Of a DNA stretch of 13,703 bases, positions 1-7,100 are shown piece by piece. The notes beneath the pieces are model-generated. The model saw nothing but the letters and a program-made list of their open reading frames with translations, searched no databases and was not told the DNA's origin. The translations under genes were made by a program, and so were the position numbers. Every line of letters starts with the position of its first letter. Positions within the stretch are counted from its first letter, which is position 1. The DNA comes from DATHWB01 sp040902855 (lineage in GTDB: Bacteria; Actinomycetota; Acidimicrobiia; Spongiisociales; ZC4RG35), in the NCBI GenBank assembly GCA_040902855.1, contig JBBDWN010000155.1, positions 1-13,703 of the forward strand. Direction: 5' to 3'.

Positions 1-46
1 CCCCCCCACCACCTCAGACGAGTAGATCCGTTGGAACCCAGGGTTA

Positions 47-68
47 GATCGGACTCATACGTCCGATC
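47..68. repeat. Perfect inverted repeat upstream of ftsZ
   Basis: GATCGGAC (47-54) and GTCCGATC (61-68) are exact reverse complements around a six-base loop, TCATAC. The repeat lies 22 bases after a possible upstream stop codon (23-25) and 145 bases before ftsZ. It could be a terminator stem for the upstream gene, although no T-run follows, or an operator for ftsZ. The pairing is seen directly; the role is inferred. Confidence 0.5.
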
Positions 69-83
69 CAGCCCACGGAAGAG

Positions 84-119
84 CCTCGACCACCGTCGAC
101 CCTCAACCTCTAGTCGAGG
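84..119. repeat. Inverted repeat in the ftsZ leader
   Basis: CCTCGAC (84-90) pairs exactly with GTCGAGG (113-119). A GTCGAC palindrome (95-100) lies between them, and a competing short stem ACCTC/GAGGT (106-110 with 116-120) shares the right arm. Alternative pairings are therefore possible in the ftsZ 5' untranslated region if the transcript starts upstream. GC-rich DNA produces such repeats by chance, so a role is only a suggestion. Confidence 0.35.
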
Positions 120-200
120 TCCATAGCCTTGGGGTTTACGTGGCGTGGTAGGTGTGTAAAGCTCTACTCGACCCTTTCGGTTTCGGCCGAACCAACCCGT

Positions 201-205
201 GAGGA
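201..205 (+). promoter_or_regulatory. Ribosome binding site that decides the ftsZ start
   Basis: GAGGA sits seven bases before the ATG at 213. An in-frame TTG at 129 would add 28 residues that do not resemble any FtsZ N-terminus, so 213 is preferred. Confidence 0.75.
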
Positions 206-212
206 TTTCATC

Positions 213-1259
213 ATGAGCAAGGCAGCAAGCGGCGGTTATCTGGCCGTCATCAAAGTCGTCGGAGTGGGTGGTGGCGGCGTCAACGCCGTCAACCGCATGA
301 TCGATGCCGGTGTGCGGGGTGTGGAATTCATCGCTCTCAACACCGATGCCCAGGCATTGCTGATGTCGGACGCCGACGTCAAGCTCGACATCGGGCGCGA
401 CATCACCCGGGGCCTCGGCGCCGGCGCCAACCCCGAAGTCGGCAAGGCGGCCGCAGAAGCCCACCGCTCGGAACTCGAAGACGTCCTCAAAGGCGCAGAC
501 ATGGTCTTCATCACCGCTGGCGAAGGCGGCGGAACGGGAACCGGCGGCGCACCCATCGTCGCCGAAGTGGCGAAGTCGCTCGGTGCCCTGACCGTCGGCG
601 TCGTCACGCGCCCGTTCGGGTTCGAAGGTCGCCGCCGGGCAGTTCACGCCGAGGAGGGGATACAGGCGTTGCGTGATGCGGTGGACACCCTCATCGTGAT
701 CCCGAACGACCGGCTTCTCGAGGTTGGCGATCCGAAGGCGCCGATGACCGAGACGTTCCGGATCGCCGACGAGATCCTCACGAACGGCGTTTCCGGGATC
801 ACGGATCTCATCACCACCCCCGGACTCATCAATGTCGACTTCGCCGATGTGAAGGCCGTCATGTCCGACGCCGGCACCGCGGTCATGGGAATCGGCCGCG
901 CCTCGGGTGACGAGCGTGCCCAGCAGGCTGCCAATCGGGCGATCTCGTCACCGTTGCTCGAGACGTCGATGGAGGGCGCCCGCGGGGTGCTTCTGTCCGT
1001 CGCTGGACCTTCCGATATGACGCTGCTCGAAGCGACGACTGCGGCCAACGTTGTCGCCAGCCACGCCGACGAAGACGCCGAAGTGATCTTCGGGGCGATG
1101 GTCGATGACGACCTGGGCGACGAGATGCGGGTGACGGTGATCGCCGCCGGATTCGATCGCAGTGCGAGGGGACGTTCGACGCGTCGGCCTGTCACCGCGG
1201 TGACGCCGGGCGGTTCCGACGAGGACGATCTCGACATTCCGAGCTTCGTCAAGGGATGA
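213..1259 (+). CDS. ftsZ: Cell division protein FtsZ
   Basis: Tubulin-like GTPase that polymerises into the Z-ring at mid-cell and recruits the divisome. The product is 348 residues. The N-terminus runs into YLAVIKVVGVGGGGVNAVNR, the nucleotide-binding start of the family. The tubulin signature GGGTGTGGAP lies at about residues 105-114, followed by the PNDRLL and TDLITTPGLINVDFADV segments. The core ends near residue 314. Only about 23 linker residues, rich in Arg and Thr, then separate it from the C-terminal peptide DDLDIPSFVKG, which in relatives binds SepF and other partners. That linker is short compared with the roughly 60 or more residues I recall for well-studied homologues. The stop overlaps the pgeF start (ATGA at 1256-1259), implying translational coupling. 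No key residue appears to be missing. Confidence 0.98.
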   Translation: MSKAASGGYLAVIKVVGVGGGGVNAVNRMIDAGVRGVEFIALNTDAQALLMSDADVKLDIGRDITRGLGAGANPEVGKAAAEAHRSELEDVLKGADMVFITAGEGGGTGTGGAPIVAEVAKSLGALTVGVVTRPFGFEGRRRAVHAEEGIQALRDAVDTLIVIPNDRLLEVGDPKAPMTETFRIADEILTNGVSGITDLITTPGLINVDFADVKAVMSDAGTAVMGIGRASGDERAQQAANRAISSPLLETSMEGARGVLLSVAGPSDMTLLEATTAANVVASHADEDAEVIFGAMVDDDLGDEMRVTVIAAGFDRSARGRSTRRPVTAVTPGGSDEDDLDIPSFVKG

Positions 1260-1846
1260 TCAGCCCGGCGCCGGGCGTGATGTTCACGACGGCGGCCGAT
1301 GGTGACATGCGCCGCCAGCCCGCCTACATGACCCGTCTTAGGGTTGTGGGCGACTGGGCCACGGTCCGACAGGTCCACGGGTCGAAGGTCGTAGAGGTCG
1401 AGCGCCCGGGCGACCACGGCGAAGCAGACGGTCTGTTCACCGACGTCCCCGGATTGCCGCTCGCCGTCTTCACGGCCGACTGCCTCGGTATCGTGCTGCG
1501 CGGCCCGTCCGAGGTTGCGGTAGTCCACGCCGGGTGGCGGGGACTGGCGTCCGGGGTCATCGAACGGGCGGTCGGGATGCTGGGCGAGGTGGATTCGGTG
1601 TTCATCGGTCCGCACATCCGGGAGTGCTGTTTCGAGGTAGGACCCGAAGTGGCGGAACTGTTCGAGGGACACCTCGGTCGCACGACCGCCGGCACCGTTT
1701 CCGTCGATCTCGCCGGAGCTGCGGCCGCCCGGCTTCCCCTCCAGCCAGAAGTCGTCGACCTGTGTACGAAATGCGGGGCCGACACCTTCTCGCACCGCCT
1801 GAACGCCACCGACGCCCGGATGGCCACAGTCGGATGGATCCCATGA
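1256..1846 (+). CDS. pgeF: PgeF/YfiH family (laccase-domain) protein, short form
   Basis: Member of the DUF152 Cu/Zn oxidoreductase-like family. Members have been reported as purine nucleoside phosphorylase/adenosine deaminase-like enzymes and, in E. coli, as editing peptidoglycan precursors that carry the wrong amino acid. The product is 196 residues. The metal-site residues are visible: His41 in QVHG, Cys76 in TADC and His91 in VHAGWRG. The motifs ADGLFT, IGPHIRECCFEVG and a C-terminal SHR...ARMATVGWIP are also present. It is short: relatives are about 240-260 residues and begin with a Gly-rich RxGGVS region plus an Asn-rich helix. Here about 40 residues precede QVHG and that region is absent. 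The gene overlaps ftsZ by ATGA, which supports the start, and overlaps yggS by a second ATGA at 1843-1846. Confidence 0.92.
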   Translation: MISPAPGVMFTTAADGDMRRQPAYMTRLRVVGDWATVRQVHGSKVVEVERPGDHGEADGLFTDVPGLPLAVFTADCLGIVLRGPSEVAVVHAGWRGLASGVIERAVGMLGEVDSVFIGPHIRECCFEVGPEVAELFEGHLGRTTAGTVSVDLAGAAAARLPLQPEVVDLCTKCGADTFSHRLNATDARMATVGWIP

Positions 1847-2490
1847 GCCTTCTCGAGGTCGAACAGCGGGTCAGGGACGCCTCTGCCCGCGCGGGACGTG
1901 ACCGGGCGGAGGTCACGCTGGTGGCCGTGTCAAAGGGTCAGTCGGTCGATGCCATCCTGCGCCTCTACGAGGCGGGGCATCGGGATTTCGGCGAGAACCG
2001 GGCCCAGGACTTGCGGGACAAGGTCGCCAAGCTGCCCGGCGATATCCGCTGGCATTTCGTCGGACCGCTCCAGTCGAACAAGGTTCGGATCGTCCGGCCC
2101 GCCGCCACCGTCCTCCATTCGCTGGACAGGGAATCGCTGGCGCTCGCCTGGCTCAAGGGTCCCGGCCAGCCTCCGCCCGTCTATCTGCAGGTCAACATCG
2201 GCTCAGAAGACCAGAAGTCCGGCGTGGAGCCCGAAGAGGCTGCCGGATTCTGCGACCGGCTCGTTTCCATCGGGATCTCAGTCGTCGGGTTGATGGCCAT
2301 TCCGCCGCTCGCCGAAGACGCCGAAGATTCCCGAAAGTACTTCGTCAGGCTCCGCGGAATCCGCGATGCCATCGCCGCTGATCACCCTGCCGTGGTGGGG
2401 CTTTCGATGGGCATGTCGGATGACTTCGAGGTGGCGATCTCGGAAGGAGCCACGGCGATACGCGTCGGTCGGGCTATCTTTGCCGATTGA
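1843..2490 (+). CDS. yggS: PLP homeostasis protein (YggS/PLPBP family)
   Basis: Single-domain, alanine-racemase-fold protein that binds pyridoxal 5'-phosphate and buffers the B6 pool in the cytosol; no catalytic activity is established. The product is 215 residues. The PLP lysine is Lys31 in VAVSK. It is followed by DFGENRAQD (residues 48-56), WHFVGPLQSNK (70-80), and the C-terminal phosphate-binding part SMGMSDDFEVAI with GATAIRVGRAIF. Length and motifs match the family. The start overlaps the pgeF stop (ATGA). An ATG nine bases earlier (1834) is possible and would only add MDP. In many Gram-positive bacteria this gene lies between ftsZ and sepF, as here. Confidence 0.96.
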   Translation: MSLLEVEQRVRDASARAGRDRAEVTLVAVSKGQSVDAILRLYEAGHRDFGENRAQDLRDKVAKLPGDIRWHFVGPLQSNKVRIVRPAATVLHSLDRESLALAWLKGPGQPPPVYLQVNIGSEDQKSGVEPEEAAGFCDRLVSIGISVVGLMAIPPLAEDAEDSRKYFVRLRGIRDAIAADHPAVVGLSMGMSDDFEVAISEGATAIRVGRAIFAD

Positions 2491-2492
2491 GG
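2488..2492 (+). promoter_or_regulatory. Ribosome binding site for sepF
   Basis: TGAGG overlaps the yggS stop codon and lies nine bases before the ATG at 2502. It supports 2502 over the in-frame TTG at 2487. Confidence 0.65.
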
Positions 2493-2501
2493 TACACATT
2501 C

Positions 2502-3026
2502 ATGCCCCAAGAATCACTCTTCAACAAAGCCCTCGTCTATCTCGGTCTCGTCGATGAAGACCAGATGAACGGCGCCGAGTCCGGCTATGTCGACACAGAA
2601 CAGCTGGCCAGTGACCGTCGCAACCAGCCCGTTCCGCTCGACGAGGGACGGCGGGTGGAGCCGGCCGCGGCTGCCTCGCGCACTGTGGCCCCTCGTCGGA
2701 ACACCGAGCCTTCGATCGCCGGCGTGCGCCAGATCCGTCCGGAGGCGCAGGCCGACATCCTCGTCGTCGACGAATTCGGCGACGCCAAGATCCTCGCCGA
2801 TCGAGTGCGGGATCGGGTCCCCGTGGTGCTCGACTTCCGCCGCGTCGACGACGATCTCGCCCGTCGGGTGGTCGATTTCTCCTCCGGTCTGATCTACGCC
2901 CTCGATGGCACGATGTCCCGGGTAGGCAAGGGACTCGTGCTCGTGCTTCCGCCTTCGACTCGCATCGACACCGAAGAGAAGCGTCGACTCGCCTCGCTCG
3001 GCGCGTACGAACTCCCCATCGAATGA
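2502..3026 (+). CDS. sepF: Cell division protein SepF
   Basis: Membrane anchor for the Z-ring. It binds the FtsZ C-terminal peptide and inserts an N-terminal amphipathic helix into the membrane, which is essential in organisms that lack FtsA. The product is 174 residues. The N-terminus MPQESLFNKALVYLGLVDED is the membrane-targeting helix. A variable linker of about 65 residues, rich in charged residues and Ala, follows. The SepF core begins near ADILVVDEFGDAK and contains VVLDFRRVDDDLARRVVDF and then SSGLIYALDG with the conserved glycine of the dimer interface. The core ends in KGLVLVLPPSTRI, and a short tail follows. It sits 11 bases after yggS and 12 bases before yggT in the same operon. 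The encoded partner is the DIPSFVKG tail of FtsZ at the head of the operon. Confidence 0.96.
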   Translation: MPQESLFNKALVYLGLVDEDQMNGAESGYVDTEQLASDRRNQPVPLDEGRRVEPAAAASRTVAPRRNTEPSIAGVRQIRPEAQADILVVDEFGDAKILADRVRDRVPVVLDFRRVDDDLARRVVDFSSGLIYALDGTMSRVGKGLVLVLPPSTRIDTEEKRRLASLGAYELPIE

Positions 3027-3038
3027 GCGCCCAGCGGA

Positions 3039-3299
3039 ATGGGTGACATCCTCGCCGACATCCTCGGCGTCTACCGGATTGCGGTCTTCGCCTGGATCAT
3101 CATGTCGTGGGTGCGAATCTCTTCCGGCCATCCGCTCGCCCGTCTTCAACTGTTCTTGGATCGGATCATCTACCCGGTCGTGCTGCCCTTGCGGCGGGTC
3201 ATTCCTCCACTCCGGCTCGGCGGGATGATGCTCGATCTGTCGCCGATCGTGTTGCTGATCGGCATCAGTCTGCTGCAAGGAGTGCTCCGTCGCCTGTGA
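3039..3299 (+). CDS. yggT: YggT/YlmG family small membrane protein
   Basis: The product is 86 residues: one YggT repeat with two likely membrane helices, at about residues 10-25 (YRIAVFAWIIMSWV) and 66-83 (DLSPIVLLIGISLLQGVL). Between them is the family's basic, proline-rich stretch around DRIIYPVVLPLRRVIPPL. The YggT family is linked to membrane and osmotic functions and, in plastids and cyanobacteria, to nucleoid or division placement; the biochemical role is not settled. The ATG follows sepF by 12 bases with only a weak GCGGA-like sequence directly before it, so translation probably depends on coupling with sepF. It is the last gene of the ftsZ operon before the divIVA promoter. Confidence 0.92.
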   Translation: MGDILADILGVYRIAVFAWIIMSWVRISSGHPLARLQLFLDRIIYPVVLPLRRVIPPLRLGGMMLDLSPIVLLIGISLLQGVLRRL

Positions 3300-3302
3300 T
3301 CG

Positions 3303-3331
3303 TTGGATCGGGCGATGCCTGTCCGTACAAT
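3303..3331 (+). promoter_or_regulatory. Housekeeping-type promoter of divIVA
   Basis: A -35 TTGGAT (3303-3308) and a -10 TACAAT (3326-3331) are separated by exactly 17 bases. This is the best sigma-70/SigA-type match in the window. Transcription would begin near 3338, giving a leader of about 25 bases that contains the divIVA ribosome binding site. It starts four bases after the yggT stop, so divIVA can be expressed separately from the ftsZ operon while also receiving read-through. Confidence 0.7.
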
Positions 3332-3346
3332 CCATCGACGACTTCC

Positions 3347-3354
3347 GGGGGAAG
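3347..3354 (+). promoter_or_regulatory. Ribosome binding site for divIVA
   Basis: The purine run GGGGGAAG ends eight bases before the ATG at 3363. It supports this start rather than the in-frame TTG at 3303, which is part of the promoter. Confidence 0.7.
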
Positions 3355-3362
3355 AACACGAT

Positions 3363-4103
3363 ATGCCTCTGACACCCATCGATGTACAGCAGAAGACCTT
3401 TGGGACGGCGTTGCGCGGTTACGACCTCGACGAGGTGGACGACTTCCTCGACGACGTCGTCACTTCCCTCAAGGACTACGAGCAGCGGTTGCGCGACGCC
3501 CAGGACCGGATTTCCACGCTGGAGTTGGAGATGACGGATCGCGGTGATGCTGAGGGCGCCATCGCTCGGGCCCTCGTCGCCGCCCAGCGCTCTGCTGATT
3601 CGATCGTGGCCGATGCCAAGGCGGAGGCGGAGCGGATCATCGGCGATGCCCGCGCCGGAGCGTCCGAGCTCGAGAAAGCACGGCAGGAGGAGAAGGCCGG
3701 CGCCGAAGCCGAAATCAGTCGGATTCGGGCCATCGTCGACGACCTTCGTGGCCGGCTGACAGAGTTGTCGGTCGCCGTCGGCGGATCGATCGTCGAGGTC
3801 GAGGAGGCGATTGACGGAGCGGCGGCCGGCCTGGTCGAAGAGACCGTCGAGCCGGCCGTGTCCGACTTCGAGGAGCCGATCCCCGCCTGGGAACAGCCGA
3901 GCGCTCTGGATGAGATCGACGAACTCGCCGATGTCTCCGATGATCGCGTTGACGCTGACGAAGATTCCGATGACAGCGCCGACGTCGAAGACGATTCTGA
4001 CGACGACGACGAGGACTCTGAGGACGCTGACGAGTCGACGGATCCCGACGGGGCTGTGGCCGACGACGATGAGACTCCGGTGCGGCCCTGGGAAGTTGGC
4101 TGA
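3363..4103 (+). CDS. divIVA: DivIVA/Wag31-type polar or septal scaffold with a long acidic tail
   Basis: Coiled-coil protein that senses negatively curved membrane and organises poles, septa and cell-wall growth. The product is 246 residues. The membrane-binding domain is clear: MPLTPIDVQQKTF, then RGYDLDEVDDFLDDV (residues 18-32). Coiled coil spans about 35-135, with Ala/Glu/Arg heptads. From residue 183 to 237 about 33 of 55 residues are Asp or Glu with one Arg, encoded by repetitive GAC/GAT/GAG triplets; the protein then ends in TPVRPWEVG. Such a strongly acidic tail is not a standard DivIVA part and may be disordered or bind a partner. Wag31 of mycobacteria has a similar order (division genes, yggT-like gene, then divIVA). 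The gene has its own promoter and faces ileS convergently. Confidence 0.95.
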   Translation: MPLTPIDVQQKTFGTALRGYDLDEVDDFLDDVVTSLKDYEQRLRDAQDRISTLELEMTDRGDAEGAIARALVAAQRSADSIVADAKAEAERIIGDARAGASELEKARQEEKAGAEAEISRIRAIVDDLRGRLTELSVAVGGSIVEVEEAIDGAAAGLVEETVEPAVSDFEEPIPAWEQPSALDEIDELADVSDDRVDADEDSDDSADVEDDSDDDDEDSEDADESTDPDGAVADDDETPVRPWEVG

Positions 4104-4108
4104 AGCGC

Positions 4109-4125
4109 ACGGCGCCGCCCGCCGT
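4109..4125. terminator. Small GC hairpin between convergent divIVA and ileS
   Basis: ACGGCG (4109-4114) pairs with CGCCGT (4120-4125) around CCGCC, inside the 29-base gap between two convergent stops. Position and symmetry suit a bidirectional terminator, but there is no T-run on either strand and the stem is only six pairs. Confidence 0.3.
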
Positions 4126-4132
4126 CAGGGCC

Positions 4133-7100
4133 TCACACGCGGCTGATCACGACCTTCAGGTCGAAGTCGTCGTCCTGACCGTCTCCACCTGACCCCTGGG
4201 TCACGACCGCCGCAAGCGTCTCACCGGCGATGACGTCGCCATGTCGACCGAACGCCTTTGCCACCGCCGGATCGTCGCTGTCCCAGGTGATTTCGATCCG
4301 GTCGGTCACCGCGAAGTCCATGTCCCGTCGCAAACCCTGGACACGGCTGATGATCTCCCGGGCCGTACCGAGCACGACGAGATCGTCGTCGAGCGTGGTG
4401 TCCAGTACGACCGCCAGGCCTCCGGCGGCTTCGACGACGACGCCGTCTCTGGCGATCCGCTGTACGAGGACATCTTCTGCGGTGATTTGCGTTCCCGCCA
4501 CCTGCAGCGTCGCTCCGTCGAGGAGACGGCCGACGTCGGCCGATCCGAGCGCCGCGATCTCGGTTGCGACCTCCTTCATACGGGGTCCGAACTGCGGTCC
4601 GAGTTTGCGGAAGTCTGCCTTGCACGAGAGTTCGACGAGGCCGGATTCGTCGGAGGCGACGTCCACGGCGAGCACGTTCAACTCGTCGGCGATCAGGTCG
4701 CCATGCGAGGCGATCGCCACCTTCACTGCCGGATCGTGGGTGAGGACGGTGGCGAGACGGAGCGGCTGGCGCACTTTGAGCTCGTGCTTGCTGCGTAGGG
4801 CGTGACCCAGTGCGACGACGTCGCGCACGATCCGCATGGCCGACTCGAGGCGGGAGTCGATGACCGACTCGTCGGCGACGGGGAAGTCCAGATGATGGAT
4901 GCTTGCCGGTGCCGTCGGGTCCTTCTCGGCGACGAGGCTCTGATACAGACGTTCGGTGATGAAGGGGAGCACCGGGGCGAGCACCGCTGAAAAGGTGGTC
5001 AGCACTTGATACAGCGTGGCGAATGCCGCCAGCTTGTCCGACTCGTCGCCGGCTACCCGCGCCGCCCAGAACCGCCGGCGGGAACGTCGTACGTACCAGT
5101 TGGTGAGGTCGTCGATGAACCCGAGGGTGGGCGGGATCACGTTGTAGAGGTAGTAGCCCTCCATCTGCTTGGTGACGTCGGCGACGAGTGACTGCAGCAC
5201 CGAGATGATCCACCTGTCGGTTTCCGGCCGGTCGGCCACCGCGGGTGCTTTGGCGAGGTCGGCGAGGGTGATGCCGTCGGCTTGGGCGTAGGTGGTGAAG
5301 AACGAGAACGTGTTCCACAGCGGCAGCAGCACGGTGCGCACGACGTGACGCACGCCTTCCTCTGTGAACCGGAGCGGTTCGGCTCGCAGCACGGGTGAGT
5401 TGATCAGGAACGCCCGGAGGGCGTCGGCGCCGGACGTCTCGAAGATGGCCGCCGGGTCCGGATAGTTCTTGAGGCTCTTCGACATCTTTCTGCCGTCTTC
5501 GGCGAGGATCATCCCGTTGACGACGCAGTTCTTGAACGACGGGGCGTCGTACAGCAGCGTCGACAGCACGTGAAGGGTGTAGAACCAGCCGCGGGTCTGG
5601 TCGAGTCCTTCGGCGATGAACTCGGCCGGGAATGCCCTGGCGAACTTGTCCTGATTCTCGAATGGGTAGTGGAGCTGGGCGTACGGCATCGAACCGGACT
5701 CGAACCAGCAGTCGAGCACCTGCGGGATCCTGGTCATGGTGCCGCCACATTCGGGACACCGCCACGTGACCGGGTCGACGTAGTGACTGTGCAGGTCGGT
5801 GAGACGGACGCCGGATCGTTCGTACAGCTCGTCGATCGAGCCGATGCATTCGGCGTGGTCGCAGCCGTCGCATCTCCACACGGGGATGCACGACCCCCAG
5901 TAGCGGTTGCGACTGACGGCCCAGTCCCTGGCGCCTTCCAGCCAGTTCCCGAATCGGCGGGCGCCGACATATTCGGGGACCCAGTGGATCTCCTCGTTGG
6001 TCTCGACCAGGCGGTCGGTGTGGTCGCTGACTTTGACGAACCAGGTGGGGATGATCTTGTAGATGAGCGGCGTGCCAGTGCGGTAACAGAACGGATAGGA
6101 GTGTCGGATCCGCTCGTTGCGGACGAGGATGTTCTGGTCTTTGAGAAGTCCGATCAGCGTCTGGTCGGCTTCTTTGATGTTGACCCCGGCTACCGGCGGG
6201 ACCTCGTCGGTGAACTTTCCTTCGGCGTCGACCGGGTCGACGAGGACATCCAGTCCGGCTCCTTGTATTGCGTGGAGGTCTGCTTCGCCGTAGGCGGGGG
6301 CCATGTGGACGAGCCCGGTGCCATCTTCGGTGGTCACCGAGTCGGATTCGATGACCCTGAACGCCCCTCGCTCCCTTTCCTGTTCGAAGAAGTCGAAGGG
6401 AGGTCGGTAGGTGACGCCAAGAAACTCGGAGCCTTTCGCCCGGGCGGCGGGTGTGTCCGCATCCTTCCAGTAGTAGGGGACGCGGTCGGCGGCGAGCCAG
6501 AATCGACCGTCTTCGTCGTCGACTCTCACGTAGTCGAGGTCGGCGCCGACTGCGATCGCCAGGTTGGCAGGCAGGGTCCAGGGGGTGGTCGTCCAGATGA
6601 GGAGTTGGTCGCCCGCTTCGACTGGACCTGAGCCTTCCAGGACTTCGAGGCGAACGGTGATCGACGGGTCGTCGGCGTCGCGGTAGTCGAGGTTGGCTTC
6701 GAAGTTGGAGAGCGGGGTGGTCGCCCCCCAGGAATAGGGGAGGACCTTGTAGTCCTCGTAGATCAGGCCTTTGTCCCAGAGCTGTTTGAACACCCACCAC
6801 ACGGACTCCATGTAGTCGGTGTCCATCGTCTTGTAGTCGTCGTCCATGTCGACCCATCGGCCCATGCGCCTGACGAGGTGGGCCCATTCGTCTGCGGTGT
6901 TCTCGACGAGGGCTCGACATGCCTCGTTGAACGCCCCGATGCCGAATTCGGCGATCTGCTTGGGACCGGAGATACCGAGTTGCTTCTCGACTTCCATCTC
7001 CACGGGAAGTCCGTGGGTGTCCCATCCGAAGCGCCGTTCGACCCGGTGGCCCTTCATCGCCCAGAAGCGGGGAACGACGTCCTTGATCACTCCGGCGAGG

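Larger units (their letters stand above)
1..212. other. Non-coding leader upstream of ftsZ
   Basis: No convincing complete gene is present. In the frame starting at base 2 the first codons read PPTTSDE and then a TAG at 23-25. This could be the hydrophilic C-terminal end of an upstream gene; ftsQ would be expected from actinobacterial gene order, but seven residues cannot identify it. The rest holds two inverted repeats (47-68 and 84-119). I looked for a -35/-10 pair for ftsZ and found none that convinced me. TAGCCT at 124-129 fits a loose TANNNT -10 but has no -35 partner. Confidence 0.5.

Noticed and set aside
3023..3046. Seven-codon open frame (ATG at the sepF stop, overlapping the yggT start)
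   Set aside because: Too short to call a gene. It could be a coupling mini-ORF, but nothing beyond the ATGA overlap supports this.
5570..6631. A 353-codon plus-strand open frame antisense to ileS
   Set aside because: No family resemblance and no ribosome binding site; explained by codon bias of ileS.
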